A stretch of DNA of 64,000 nucleotides, taken from assembly GCA_016200325.1 (NCBI GenBank), contig JACQEZ010000011.1, forward strand, positions 124,001 through 188,000. The letters run 5' to 3'. This document shows positions 18,701 to 28,051 of this stretch, piece after piece. This DNA comes from Candidatus Manganitrophaceae bacterium. GTDB lineage: Bacteria; Nitrospirota; Nitrospiria; SBBL01; Manganitrophaceae. Positions within the stretch are counted from its first letter, which is position 1. Each line of letters opens with the position of its first letter. The notes beneath the pieces are model-generated. The model was given only the letters and a program-made list of their open reading frames with translations. It made no database searches and had not been told where the DNA came from. The translations under genes and the position numbers were made by a program.

Positions 18701-19703
18701 CGGATTTCTTCTGGAGATCATCGACACCCGTGTCAGCTTCTTCCAGGATTTGCCGGCCACGGTGAATGGAGAGCTCTTCTTCCAGAGGGAGGGAACCGAT
18801 CAAACATTAAAGGGAGAGCTGACCGTCAAAAAGGTGATTTACGATAAACGGATCGATCTTAAATCGTTGGTCACGGAGTTCCGGAAGAGAAAGGACGAGG
18901 AGATTGCCACGGAGACCCCGTTGATCGGCGGCGCCAAGATGAACATTCACGTCTATGGAAAAGAAAATATCGCGATCGACAACAACTGGGCGAAGGCCCC
19001 GGTTGAAGTCGATCTTTTTCTAAAAGGGACCATCGACCATCCCCTGCTGATCGGACGGGTCGAGATGCCCCGGGGAACAATCTATTATCGAAAAAACGAG
19101 TTCAAAATCGGGTCAGCCTCCTTGGAGTTCTTGAATTCGGAAAAAATCGACCCGACCATCCAACTGAATGCGAAAACAACCGTGATCCAGCGGGTCGACC
19201 TGAAGGACCCCGGGAAAAAGTATGCGGTCGACTTGAGCCTCACCGGCACCCTCTCCCAATTTACGTTGTCGTTGGCGTCCGATCCGCCGCTCGCCGATAC
19301 CGATATTTTGGCCCTTTTAACGTTTGGGAAGACAACCTCGGAACTCGCCCAGACCCAAAAAGGAGCGCCTGGAAACGAGGCGGCCGGACTGGCCCTTTCC
19401 GGGGTTCTCGAGGGTCCGGTTCAGAAGCTGACCGATCCGTTTCAGAAGTTTACCGGGATCGATCGGATCCAGATCGATCCGTACCAGAGCGGATCGAAAT
19501 CGTCGATCGGTCCCCGATTGACGGCGGAAAAACGGCTCCTGGATGACCGGGTGATCGTGACCTACACCACCACGCTCGATCCCACGGAAGAAGACCTGTT
19601 TCGAATGATTTATGAACTCACCAAAAATGTCTCCCTGGTGGGGGAGCGGGATGAATTCGGGCAGCTACGGGGGACGGTCCAATTTCGATTCGAATTTCGA
19701 TAA
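15777..19703 (+). CDS. tamB: TamB-like inner-membrane/periplasmic protein
   Basis: 1308-residue AsmA-superfamily bridge protein. One N-terminal membrane anchor (ILSFLFVSALLFFLIHLLLQ) is followed by a very long beta-rich periplasmic body. The C-terminal ~350 residues hold the TamB/DUF490 domain, with IDPTIQLNAKTTV, DPPLADTDILALLTFGKTT, IDRIQIDPYQ and a final beta strand ending RFEFR. TamB proteins help lipid transport and outer-membrane assembly together with an Omp85 partner, here encoded directly downstream. The start is TTG at 15777 with AAGGAG six bases upstream. Confidence 0.92.
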   Translation: MSKKWILSFLFVSALLFFLIHLLLQSGLISDKAKGVAERTLARLLGRPVRIEQVQLRSFSASILFKGISAAPAGAASPFSADEIRVYFSPWSLITQSFFIRQVVIESPAVALTPEFLAASPFSMKGGAKQGPPPVVIRAIRINNGSFSYQGAGAVRRVSVGGVHAEIRPDLRMSQFEIDLSADKGTFSTEQGERPLDHLEAKVLLLPGSVEIKQALLDSGRASLRTDGTLHSREANRLDLRIDLRFPLEEGGLAAVAERHLSGEVLFQGQIKGIYPNLTVVGKIALPHLFSAGTEVGSLLSEISYGDRKLTIPSLSGALFSGSFSGSAEGDLTEETPHYHTSLQFHHLPFESGRRLLLNTESVYDRALGGTFAEGTLSASGQGMAPEAWIGEGQITVKRLPLFSPPFPADAGSAFKLITLLQEADLRWNWAEDRLTVNQGKMTLPRVEGTFQGGWTRQEGLSMESALSAEEIKGVAEPLGLPLTGALRLDGVVSGAVDQPRAEGKIVLDRWTLQKEAMGTLVSQFSYEAQTLLLKEGTLQSPVPAGNKPPPFRFDGSLRWSESHPLAFDIKTKVASADPQSIFRFFKLSIPLQTTATGALSISGTPQAFTVKGPLTVTRGVLYDEPFDRGRLDLTVTEKGVALQKVVLEREKGRVEGEGEIQYRGTYRLAAKGTALQIEEIHLLRSRVPLLFGKATMEVTGEGSFQKPKLRAAATLQGLRYGEMEGKSGTLKVDWNEKLLRWEGTVTKNLTARGEIRLTESYPFSFQSQFGRLRVDSFLKERLSPPFSKMTLSVTGELEGNGTLSRIDQMNLTGNLTEFNADLGGYPVDNDGPIAIRAAQGVFAFENARLKGENTALEFNGGMTPFKQWDLFVKGEANLNLFPFFSKTITSGRGTATLDVRIADQWEAPTIRGELSLQNGTIRTVSFAQSIHVSSLSVVFSERALLLETLEGEMGRGRFHASGKADLVGFGIGRFGFLLEIIDTRVSFFQDLPATVNGELFFQREGTDQTLKGELTVKKVIYDKRIDLKSLVTEFRKRKDEEIATETPLIGGAKMNIHVYGKENIAIDNNWAKAPVEVDLFLKGTIDHPLLIGRVEMPRGTIYYRKNEFKIGSASLEFLNSEKIDPTIQLNAKTTVIQRVDLKDPGKKYAVDLSLTGTLSQFTLSLASDPPLADTDILALLTFGKTTSELAQTQKGAPGNEAAGLALSGVLEGPVQKLTDPFQKFTGIDRIQIDPYQSGSKSSIGPRLTAEKRLLDDRVIVTYTTTLDPTEEDLFRMIYELTKNVSLVGERDEFGQLRGTVQFRFEFR

Positions 19704-22441
19704 TTCTCATCCTCGGCCTTTTCTTCTTCCCCCGCGCCCTTCCCGCCGCCGAATGGGAGGGGCGGACCATCCATCAAATCTCCTTCGATTCGAGTGAACA
19801 TGCCTCCGAGAGCGAGGCCTTTGGGATCATCGGCCTCCACCCCGGAGAGCCTTATCAAACACGCCAAATTCGCCGGTCGATCGAGAAACTCTACGAGACC
19901 GGAAAATTTAAAGACATCTGGGTCGAAGTGGAACCGACGGTGGAGGGAGGGGTCTCCGTCAAGTTCGTCCTGGTCGAAAAGCGCTTTCTGGCCGATATCA
20001 CCGTTTTAGGAAATCATTTTATTTCCGAAAATGAAATCCTCCAGACGATCCCTTTAAAGCAGGGGGAGGAGTTCACCGAGGCGCGGTGGGAAAAGGCACT
20101 CTCCGCGGTGACCGCCCTCTATCGTTCCAAAGGATATTTTCAAGTCAGACTGACCATGGAGCTCAGGCACCGCGACGAGGACCGGCGGAAGGTCGACCTG
20201 ACCCTCCAGGTCAGCGAGGGGGACCGGGCCCGAATACGGAATGTTCAATTTACGGGAGAGAGGATCTTTTCCGACCTCACGCTGACGGTGCAGATGATTT
20301 CGCTGCTCGGGGGAGGCTCGCTCAAGGGGGAGTATTATCGCTTCGATGTTCTGGAAGCGGACCTCCAGCGGTTGCAGGATTTTTATGAAAAAGAGGGATA
20401 TCTGAAAGCCACCGTCGGCCCGCCGGTATTGGAGGTGGTGGAAAGAACGAACGAAGTCGATCTCACCATCCCGATCGCCGCTTCGAACCGAGTCGATCTC
20501 TTCTTTGAAGGCCGGACGCCGTTCTCTGAAAAGCAATTGAGGAAATTCGTACTGATCAAAGAAGAGCGGAGCGATTCGGACGAGATCCTCGAAGAGAGCG
20601 CGCGACAGATGGAAGAGTTCTACCGGCGCGAAGGATATCCGTTCGCCAAGGTGACCGTGACCTCCCGCCGGATTTCCGAAGAAAACAGAATAGAAGCGCA
20701 TTTTCAGATCAAGAGCGGATTTCGGACCCGTATTGAAAAAATCGACTTCTCCGGCAACCACACCTTTTCCCGGAAGCGGCTTCAGGGGGTGATCCGTCTC
20801 AAAGAGGAGGGACCTTTTACCAAAAGCCGCTTCACCCAGGAGCAACTCGATCGGGATGTTGTTTCCCTGATTCAGTTTTATAAGAAAGAGGGGTTCCGAG
20901 ATCCCCAGGTCACCTCCGAGGTCCGATTTGACCCCGCGATGGCGTCCGCCACCCTCCTCTTTAAAATCGACGGAGGAATCCGGACACGCATCGGAGAGGT
21001 ACAGCTCCAGGGGAATCAGGCGCTCTCCGAGACACAACTGAAAAAGGAGCTCCAGATCCGATCCGAGATGCCCTACAACGAGACCAGCGCGAAAGAAGGG
21101 GCGCGGCAACTCCTCGCCGCCTATGAAAAGGTGGGCTATCCCTATGCTTCGGTCAACCCGTCGATTCGTTTCTCCTCAGATCAGACATATGCCGACCTGA
21201 CCTATGAAATCATTGAGGGTGAGCAGGTCCGGCTCGGCCATATCACCCTCGACGGCAACCTGCGTACCCACGATGATGTCCTGCTTCGGGAGATGGCCTT
21301 GAAGGAGGGAGACCCTTATAACGTGGAAAGCATTTTAAAAAGCCAGCGACAGCTCTATCGGACCGGCCTCTTTTCTGTCGTCCACTTCGACCCGATCCAC
21401 CCCGAAGCGCATCCGACCGTGCAAGATGTCCAATTGCGCGTCGTCGAGCGTCCGAGCATCGCGCTCGATTTTGGCGTCGGCTATGCAAACTATGAACGGC
21501 TACTGGGCTTCCTGGAGGTCTCTCATCGGAATCTCTTCGGAACGGGACGATCGATCAGCGCCCGCGCCGAGGGAAGCTCGATCGAAAAGCGATACACCCT
21601 CGGCTATAAAGAGCCCTGGTTTATTTTTCCCGATACCGACGCCCATGTCGTCGCCGCCTACATTGATCAAAAACAAACCTCTTTCGACCTCGTCCGTGTC
21701 AGCGGCTCCGCCGGGTTTGATAAGAGCTTTTCGGAGAGCCTCAAAGGCTCTTTCTTCTATCAATACGACCGAAATCGGACCAGCAACGTCGCCGCAGTCG
21801 CCATCCTCACTCCGGATGATACCGGAAAGGTGAATATCGCCAGCCTCAATCCCTCCTTGATCCTCGACACCCGGGATGATCCTTTTAACCCGCGATCCGG
21901 CTCTGTCAACGGCATTACGGTCCGGGATGCGGCCCGGATTCTCGGCTCCGAAGTTCAGCTCGTGAAAGTGACCCTTCAAAGCAGCTGGTATCAGGCCCTC
22001 TCGAAGCGGTTCGTCTTCGCCTTCTCCGCTCGGACCGGGGTGGCGTGGCGGTTCGGAGAGACCTCCGATATCCCGCTGCCGGAGCGGTTTTTCGTCGGAG
22101 GAAGAAGCACCGTCCGCGGCTATGACCAAAACAAGCTCGGCGTCCAAGGGGTGACGATCATCAATGGGGAGCCGACCGGGGGGAATGCGATGCTGATCTT
22201 CAACGAAGAGCTCCGGATCGCCCTCCCCCAATCGTTCGGCCTCGTTCTTTTTTTCGACCACGGGAATGTCTGGCGGGGATACCGGGACATTCGTTTTCCC
22301 GACATCAAATCGACCACCGGCATCGGTATCAGGTATAATACCCCTGTGGGACCCTTTCGCCTCGATTGGGGATATAAGCTCGACCGTGAACTCGGCGAGA
22401 GTCCTTCGGCCATTCACTTCACCCTCGGCCATGCGTTTTAA
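19682..22441 (+). CDS. Omp85/TamA-BamA-like outer-membrane protein with about seven POTRA repeats
   Basis: Outer-membrane insertase-type barrel paired with tamB. The frame encodes a signal peptide (IILILGLFFFPRALPAA) and a first POTRA domain upstream of the first conventional start (GTG 19928), so the real start is upstream. There is no ATG, GTG or TTG after the in-frame stop at 19652; ATT at 19682 would give an ideal signal peptide and overlaps the tamB end by 22 bases. I count seven POTRA-like repeats of ~80 residues, five to six with the GN turn (VLGNHFIS, FSGNHTFSR, LQGNQALSE, LDGNLRTHD). The ~370-residue barrel carries the family VRGY motif (FFVGGRSTVRGY) and ends GHAF. Confidence 0.9.
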   Translation: MSIRISIILILGLFFFPRALPAAEWEGRTIHQISFDSSEHASESEAFGIIGLHPGEPYQTRQIRRSIEKLYETGKFKDIWVEVEPTVEGGVSVKFVLVEKRFLADITVLGNHFISENEILQTIPLKQGEEFTEARWEKALSAVTALYRSKGYFQVRLTMELRHRDEDRRKVDLTLQVSEGDRARIRNVQFTGERIFSDLTLTVQMISLLGGGSLKGEYYRFDVLEADLQRLQDFYEKEGYLKATVGPPVLEVVERTNEVDLTIPIAASNRVDLFFEGRTPFSEKQLRKFVLIKEERSDSDEILEESARQMEEFYRREGYPFAKVTVTSRRISEENRIEAHFQIKSGFRTRIEKIDFSGNHTFSRKRLQGVIRLKEEGPFTKSRFTQEQLDRDVVSLIQFYKKEGFRDPQVTSEVRFDPAMASATLLFKIDGGIRTRIGEVQLQGNQALSETQLKKELQIRSEMPYNETSAKEGARQLLAAYEKVGYPYASVNPSIRFSSDQTYADLTYEIIEGEQVRLGHITLDGNLRTHDDVLLREMALKEGDPYNVESILKSQRQLYRTGLFSVVHFDPIHPEAHPTVQDVQLRVVERPSIALDFGVGYANYERLLGFLEVSHRNLFGTGRSISARAEGSSIEKRYTLGYKEPWFIFPDTDAHVVAAYIDQKQTSFDLVRVSGSAGFDKSFSESLKGSFFYQYDRNRTSNVAAVAILTPDDTGKVNIASLNPSLILDTRDDPFNPRSGSVNGITVRDAARILGSEVQLVKVTLQSSWYQALSKRFVFAFSARTGVAWRFGETSDIPLPERFFVGGRSTVRGYDQNKLGVQGVTIINGEPTGGNAMLIFNEELRIALPQSFGLVLFFDHGNVWRGYRDIRFPDIKSTTGIGIRYNTPVGPFRLDWGYKLDRELGESPSAIHFTLGHAF

Positions 22442-22458
22442 ATCGTGAGGCACGCTCG

Positions 22459-23772
22459 TTGACCTTAAAGAAAAGGTGGCTTCTCCTGGCGCCGGCCGTC
22501 TTGCTCCTCTATCTTCTCTTTCCGACAAAAGAGGAAATCGCAAACCGGCGGGAGCCGGGGACCCCTCCGGCCATGCTTCCACGAGGGACCGGCTCGCCGC
22601 TCCCTCCCCCGGCTTCACCGGGAGAAACGGCCGCGTGGGTGACCCTGAACGAAAAAGGGGTTGCCTACTTCAAGAAAGGGGAGTATGCGGCGGCGCTGGA
22701 GGCCTTTGCAAACGCATCGGCGCTCCGGCCGGAAGAAGAGACGCTGCGGCGAAACCTGGCAGAGGCGCATGCCCAGCTTGGATGGGAGGCGCTCCGAGAG
22801 AACCGGCCGGCCGCGGCCGAGCCGCACTTTCAGACGTCGATCCAAATGTTCGAAGGAGGGGCGGCGTTCTACTTCGGCGCCGCGGCCGCCCTCCACGGCC
22901 AGCAGAGAGAGACGGAGGCGCTCCAACGGGTAGCGCAGGGGCTCTCGCGTGACCCCAACCAGCCGATCGGCCACAAGCTGCAGGGAGAAATTTATGAGGC
23001 GCAACACGATCCTGCGCGTGCGATAGAAGCGTGGAAACGGGCGCTGGCGCTCGATCCGAAAGACCTCTCGTTGGCTGCACGCCTTGAGAAGCTCGCACGG
23101 GAAGAATCGCTCTTCTCCCGCTTCCAGCGGGCCGAGACCCGCCATTTCGAGCTCCTATTCGAAGGACGGGAGGAGAAAGAACGGGCCCGGACCATCCTCT
23201 CGCTGTTGGAGGAGGCTTACCGGGAGATCGGGAAAGCCTTCTCCTATTATCCCGCACAGACAGTGGTGGCCCTGCTTTACACCAACCAGCAATTTAGAGA
23301 TGTGACGCGAAGTCCCGCTTGGACAAAGGCCCTCTTTGATGGTAAAATCCACCTTCCGATCGGGGGTCCGATCGAGAATGAGGCTTTGTTGAAAAAGATC
23401 ATTTATCACGAGTTCACCCACGCGCTCATCCACCAGCTCTCACACGGAAAGACCCCGACCTGGCTGAACGAAGGGTTGGCCCTCTATTTTGAAGAAGGGG
23501 CCGGCGACGAAAAGGTCGACCGGAGCCGTCCGACGCCTCCCCTCCCTCTCGACCGGTTGCATGGCTCCTTCCTGTCGTATGATGAACCAACCGCCCGGCG
23601 CGCTTATGAAACCAGCCGCTCCGCGACCGCATATTTGATCGATCGCTACGGCTTTTTCAGAATCAAGCTCTTTCTTGAGGAATTGGGTGGCGGCGACCCC
23701 TTTTCGGAGCGCTTCGAGCAGCAGTTCCTGATCTCCTATCCCGATTTTCAGCGGGCATGGCAACGAAACTGA
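22459..23772 (+). CDS. TPR protein with gluzincin (peptidase MA-like) domain
   Basis: 437 residues. An N-terminal hydrophobic segment (WLLLAPAVLLLYLLFP) anchors or exports it, followed by a Pro-rich linker and about four TPR repeats (residues 60-210). The C-terminal domain has HEFTHALIHQL, with the third zinc ligand Glu in WLNEGLALYFEEG, the gluzincin arrangement. It is therefore a probable periplasm-facing, membrane-anchored zinc protease. Starts at TTG 22459, 17 bases after the Omp85 gene, and overlaps the DUF4390 gene by 16 bases. Confidence 0.82.
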   Translation: MTLKKRWLLLAPAVLLLYLLFPTKEEIANRREPGTPPAMLPRGTGSPLPPPASPGETAAWVTLNEKGVAYFKKGEYAAALEAFANASALRPEEETLRRNLAEAHAQLGWEALRENRPAAAEPHFQTSIQMFEGGAAFYFGAAAALHGQQRETEALQRVAQGLSRDPNQPIGHKLQGEIYEAQHDPARAIEAWKRALALDPKDLSLAARLEKLAREESLFSRFQRAETRHFELLFEGREEKERARTILSLLEEAYREIGKAFSYYPAQTVVALLYTNQQFRDVTRSPAWTKALFDGKIHLPIGGPIENEALLKKIIYHEFTHALIHQLSHGKTPTWLNEGLALYFEEGAGDEKVDRSRPTPPLPLDRLHGSFLSYDEPTARRAYETSRSATAYLIDRYGFFRIKLFLEELGGGDPFSERFEQQFLISYPDFQRAWQRN

Positions 23773-24434
23773 GACAGTCGACGATGAACCGGTTCCGGTG
23801 GATCTCTCTCTTCTTGTGGATCGCACTTCTCTTTTCCCCCGTCCGCCTCTTTGCCGCCGGCCCAGAGCGGATTAGAAATGTGGTTACGGAGGTCGTCAAC
23901 CAAGAGGTCGTCGTCTCAGCCGACCTGATCGAAGGATTCAACAAAGAGATCATCGATGACATTCAAGACGGCATCCCGAAAGATTTCTACTACTACCTTC
24001 TCTTGAAGCGGAAGCAGAAGAGCTGGTTTGATGAGGAGATCCTCGCAAAAACGCTCCGGTACACCGTCAAATACGACACGCTGAAGAAAAAGTACACGGT
24101 CATTCAAAGAGACGGAGAGCATGTGGTGGAAAACACGATCGACAGCTTGGAGGCGATGCGGCGGATGGTCTCCCATATCGATCATATCCGGATCGCTCCC
24201 ATTCACATTCTAAAATCGAGATTCCGCTACTACGTGAGCGTCAAATCCCAGATGAAGGCGGCGAAGCTCCCCCTCTATCTCGATTATTTTCTTTTCTTTA
24301 TCCCTTTTCTCGAACTCGACACGCCGTGGGCCAACTCCGAGATTATTTCGCTCGCGAAGGGAGAATCGGTCCCTGCATCGGTGATGGCCCTGCGAGGAGC
24401 AACCCCTTCGGACCGGATCGGATTCACAAAATGA
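23757..24434 (+). CDS. DUF4390 protein, exported
   Basis: 225-residue protein with a signal peptide (WISLFLWIALLFSPVRLFAA); the internal ATG at 23784 may be the true start because it gives a normal short n-region. The mature part matches DUF4390: VVSADLIEGFNKEIIDDIQDG, the strand pairs YTVKYDTLKKKYTV, and a C-terminal hydrophobic YLDYFLFFIPFLELDTPW. Function unknown. It is regularly found just before ntrY-ntrX, as here, with the ATGA overlap (24431-24434), which suggests a part in the same envelope signalling unit. Confidence 0.85.
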   Translation: MATKLRQSTMNRFRWISLFLWIALLFSPVRLFAAGPERIRNVVTEVVNQEVVVSADLIEGFNKEIIDDIQDGIPKDFYYYLLLKRKQKSWFDEEILAKTLRYTVKYDTLKKKYTVIQRDGEHVVENTIDSLEAMRRMVSHIDHIRIAPIHILKSRFRYYVSVKSQMKAAKLPLYLDYFLFFIPFLELDTPWANSEIISLAKGESVPASVMALRGATPSDRIGFTK

Positions 24435-26632
24435 ATCACCCTCCCCTTGAAAACAAGCCCCCGATGAAGACGAGGAGCACCCTCCGTCCCGCCCTGATTA
24501 CCGCCCTCTTCCTCCTCCTCTCGGTTTCGCTGACCCTCCTCTTCTTCAAGGGGGTCGAGGGGCCGGCCCTTTTTTCGACCAACATCTTGGTCCTGACGCT
24601 GGTGAACGTCAACATCACACTGGCCATCCTCTTGGTTCTCCTCCTCTCCCGCAACCTCATCAAGCTTTACTTCGAGCGGCGGAAGCAGCCGCGATCGAGC
24701 TTTAAGAGCAAGCTCGTTGCCGCTTTCGTCGGCCTCTCGATGATTCCGTCGATCCTTCTCTTTATCGTCGCCAGCGGCCTGTTGACCAGCAGCATCGAGA
24801 ACTGGTTCTCCATCCAGGTGGAAAAATCGCTGAGCCACTCGCTGGAGGTGGCGCAGGGTTATTATCAAAAAAGCCAGGAAGAGATCGGCCTGCTCGCCCG
24901 GCTCACCGGGCAGACGATTCAAGACCGGCATCTTTTGGAAGGCCCCTACGAAGAGCTGGCTCGCGCCCTCGACGCGCAGCAAAAAGAGTATGGCGTGGAG
25001 GCGATCCATCTTTTTACCCCCAGCTTTCAACGCTTTGCTTCGACCTCCAAGGGAGTTCAGCTCTCTGATTCGGTCTTTCCGCCGTCCGATCTTCTCCAAC
25101 GGGCGCTGAATACCGCCGGGCCGATCACGACGATTCAATCGACCCGCCAGGGCGATTTAATCCGCGGCATCCTCTCGGTCAAATCAAGCGATCGGGTCGC
25201 CCTCTTGGTGGTCGACGGACGGATTCCCCCTGCGCTCGTCGGCAAGATGGAGGATATCAAAAAAGCGCTGGAAGATTACAAGCAGCTCAAGGCATTTAAA
25301 AATCCGATCAAAGGAAGCTACATTCTCTCCTTTCTGATCATCGTTCTCTTGATCATCTTTTCGGCCACCTGGTTTGGACTTTACCTCGCTCGGGGGATTA
25401 CGGTCCCAATGCAAAAACTGGCGGAGGGGACCCAAGCGGTTGCGCAGGGAGATTTGGAGTTCCAGATCGACGTCCGGGCCAACGACGAGTTGGGGGTCCT
25501 CGTCGACTCTTTCAATAAAATGACCTCCGATTTGAAACAGACCCGTCAGAAAGTGGAGGAAGCGACCCGCTCCCTGACCGAATCGAACTGGGAGCTGGAG
25601 AGCCGGCGCGCTTACATGGAAGGGGTCCTTCAAAATATCGCCGCCGGGGTGATCGCCATCAATGAACGGGGGATCATCACCACCTTCAACCAGTCGGCCG
25701 AGCGGATTCTGGGAATCCGCGCCCGCGAGGCGATCGGAGAAGCGTATGCGGCGTTCTTCACCGGACGGAAGATGGCGGTCATGGCCGATCTGATCGACAA
25801 GATGCACCGCCTGAAAAAGGAGGCAACGGAGGAGCAGCTGCAGCTCGAAGCGCGGAAAAAGCTGTTAACGCTGCGGACGTCCGCCTCGCTGCTGAAGGGG
25901 GAGGATCATCGACAGCTGGGGGCGGTGATCGTCTTCGATGATTTGACCGAATTGATCCGGGCGCAGAAGCTCGCCACCTGGCAGGAGGTGGCGCAGCGGA
26001 TCGCGCACGAGATCAAAAATCCGCTCACCCCGATCCAGCTCTCGGCGGAGCGCCTTCGAAAAAAGTACTTTGAGCGGTCGGATGATTTTGATAAGATTTT
26101 CGATGAATCGACCCGGATCGTCATCAACGAGGTGCACGACCTTAAAAACCTGGTCGACGAGTTCTCCAACTTCGCAAGAATGCCGGCGCCCCGCCCGACG
26201 CCGCAGAAGATCGATCCGATTTTAAAAGAGGTCATTGCCCTTTATCAGTCGGGCCACCGAGACATTCAGATTACCGCGGAATTCGACGAGGCGGCACCGC
26301 CGCTCAATCTCGATCGAGAACAGATCAAACGGGTCTTCGTAAACCTGTTCGATAACGCCATTGAAGCGATGAACCGCCGGGGCCGATTGGTCATCGGCAC
26401 CATCTATGATGCGGCCCAGCAGCGGGTCCGGATTGAGGTGGCCGACGAAGGAAGCGGGGTCCCGCCCGAAGACCTCGACAAGCTCTTCCTCCCCTACTTC
26501 TCCCGGAAGAAAACCGGAACGGGACTGGGACTCGCCATCGTCAATCGGATCGTACTCGATCACAACGGCCAGATCCGCGTGGTCGCGCGACAGCCGATCG
26601 GAACGATCTTTGTCGTGGAGTTTCCGGCATGA
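24431..26632 (+). CDS. ntrY: NtrY-like membrane sensor histidine kinase
   Basis: 733 residues from the ATG that overlaps the previous stop. Domain order is: transmembrane helices around residues 16-75, a third near 100, a periplasmic sensor part, another helix (SYILSFLIIVLLIIFSATWF), HAMP, PAS (about 395-500), HisKA with phospho-acceptor His in IAHEIKNPLTPIQLSAERL, and HATPase with GSGVPPEDLDKLF and GTGLGLAI. The EIKNPLTPI box is the NtrY hallmark. It should phosphorylate the NtrX regulator next door. Confidence 0.92.
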   Translation: MNHPPLENKPPMKTRSTLRPALITALFLLLSVSLTLLFFKGVEGPALFSTNILVLTLVNVNITLAILLVLLLSRNLIKLYFERRKQPRSSFKSKLVAAFVGLSMIPSILLFIVASGLLTSSIENWFSIQVEKSLSHSLEVAQGYYQKSQEEIGLLARLTGQTIQDRHLLEGPYEELARALDAQQKEYGVEAIHLFTPSFQRFASTSKGVQLSDSVFPPSDLLQRALNTAGPITTIQSTRQGDLIRGILSVKSSDRVALLVVDGRIPPALVGKMEDIKKALEDYKQLKAFKNPIKGSYILSFLIIVLLIIFSATWFGLYLARGITVPMQKLAEGTQAVAQGDLEFQIDVRANDELGVLVDSFNKMTSDLKQTRQKVEEATRSLTESNWELESRRAYMEGVLQNIAAGVIAINERGIITTFNQSAERILGIRAREAIGEAYAAFFTGRKMAVMADLIDKMHRLKKEATEEQLQLEARKKLLTLRTSASLLKGEDHRQLGAVIVFDDLTELIRAQKLATWQEVAQRIAHEIKNPLTPIQLSAERLRKKYFERSDDFDKIFDESTRIVINEVHDLKNLVDEFSNFARMPAPRPTPQKIDPILKEVIALYQSGHRDIQITAEFDEAAPPLNLDREQIKRVFVNLFDNAIEAMNRRGRLVIGTIYDAAQQRVRIEVADEGSGVPPEDLDKLFLPYFSRKKTGTGLGLAIVNRIVLDHNGQIRVVARQPIGTIFVVEFPA

Positions 26633-26662
26633 AGAGGCGTACAATGTCCCTTGGAAATCGAT

Positions 26663-28042
26663 ATGTCTGAAAATATCTTGATCATTGATGACGAGCCGGC
26701 GATCCTCTCGACCCTCTCCGGGGTCTTGATGGATGAAGGGTATAGTGTCTCCACCGTCGAAAACGGCGCGGCCGCGCTCCGTGAAGTGCAGGGAAATCCG
26801 CCGGCGCTGATTCTCCTCGATATCTGGATGCCGGAGCCGGACGGAATCGAAACGCTCAAGCGGCTGAAGACCCTCTTTCCCGACCTCGTGGTAATCATGA
26901 TGTCGGGGCATGGATCGATCGAGACCGCCGTGAAGGCGATCAAGATCGGGGCCTACGACTACATTGAAAAGCCGATCTCGCTCCAGAAAGTCGTGATGAT
27001 GGTGGAGCACGCGCTGACCGAGTTTCGGCTCAGGCAGGAAAACCGAACCCTCAAGCGTCTCGTAGAAAAACGATATGAGATGATCGGGGAGAGCGGCGCG
27101 ATCAGCCGCCTGCGGGAGCAGATTCGGATGGCCGGCCCCTCTCAAAGCCGCGTGTTGATCTCCGGCGAAAACGGCACCGGAAAGGAGCTCGTCGCCCGGG
27201 CGATCCACGCTGCCAGCGCACGCCGAAATCAGCCGTTTCTAGAGATCAACTGTGCCGCGATCCCTGAGAACCTGATCGAAAGCGAGCTCTTCGGCTATGA
27301 GCGGGGCGCCTTCAGCGGAGCCCAACATCAAAAGAAAGGCCAATTTGAATTGGCCGACGGCGGGACCCTCTTTCTCGATGAAATCGGCGACATGGCGCTG
27401 GCGACCCAATCCAAGGTGCTGCGCGTTTTACAGGAACAGGAATTCTATCGGGTCGGCGGAAGCGAGCGGGTCAAGGTCGATGTCCGGGTGATCGCCGCGT
27501 CGAACAAGAACCTCGCCGAGGAGATTAAGAAGGGATCGTTTCGGGAAGACCTCTACTATCGATTGAACGTCATTCCCCTTCATGTGCCGCCGCTGCGAGA
27601 GCGCCCTGAAGATATTCCGCAACTGCTGGAATACTTCGCCCAAGAGGTCGCGCAGGAGCAGGGAATCAAATTAAAGCGTTTTTCTCCGGAAGCGGTCGCG
27701 ATCTTGAAGCGGGCGCAGTGGCCCGGCAACGTCCGTGAGCTGAAGAACATCGTCGAGCGGCTGATGATCATGGTACCCGCGCCGGTCGTCCAACCGAACG
27801 ATCTTCCGGAGTTCATCACCGACGGTTTGATCGAGGAGAACTCCTTCCCGCCGTTTGAAGAAGCGGCCGGCCCCGGCTCGCTCAAGGACGCTCGAAATGC
27901 TTTCGAAAAGAAGTACATCCTCGCCAAACTTCAGGAACATGACTGGAATGTTCTTCAAACAGCGGAGGCGCTCCAGATCGAGCGAACCTATCTTTATCGG
28001 AAAATGAAACTCCTCGGCATTGAAGCGCCGGGAGAGGTCTAG
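26663..28042 (+). CDS. ntrX: NtrX-like sigma-54 response regulator
   Basis: 459 residues. The receiver domain has [10 protein letters not shown] and the phospho-accepting Asp in [11 protein letters not shown]. The AAA+ domain has Walker A GENGTGKE, the sigma-54-contacting GAFSGA loop, and Walker [13 protein letters not shown]. The C-terminal helix-turn-helix is [21 protein letters not shown]. It activates sigma-54 promoters when phosphorylated by the upstream kinase. ATG 26663 is preferred to an in-frame TTG at 26651. Confidence 0.93.
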   Translation: MSENILIIDDEPAILSTLSGVLMDEGYSVSTVENGAAALREVQGNPPALILLDIWMPEPDGIETLKRLKTLFPDLVVIMMSGHGSIETAVKAIKIGAYDYIEKPISLQKVVMMVEHALTEFRLRQENRTLKRLVEKRYEMIGESGAISRLREQIRMAGPSQSRVLISGENGTGKELVARAIHAASARRNQPFLEINCAAIPENLIESELFGYERGAFSGAQHQKKGQFELADGGTLFLDEIGDMALATQSKVLRVLQEQEFYRVGGSERVKVDVRVIAASNKNLAEEIKKGSFREDLYYRLNVIPLHVPPLRERPEDIPQLLEYFAQEVAQEQGIKLKRFSPEAVAILKRAQWPGNVRELKNIVERLMIMVPAPVVQPNDLPEFITDGLIEENSFPPFEEAAGPGSLKDARNAFEKKYILAKLQEHDWNVLQTAEALQIERTYLYRKMKLLGIEAPGEV

Positions 28043-28051
28043 AGGCCCGGC

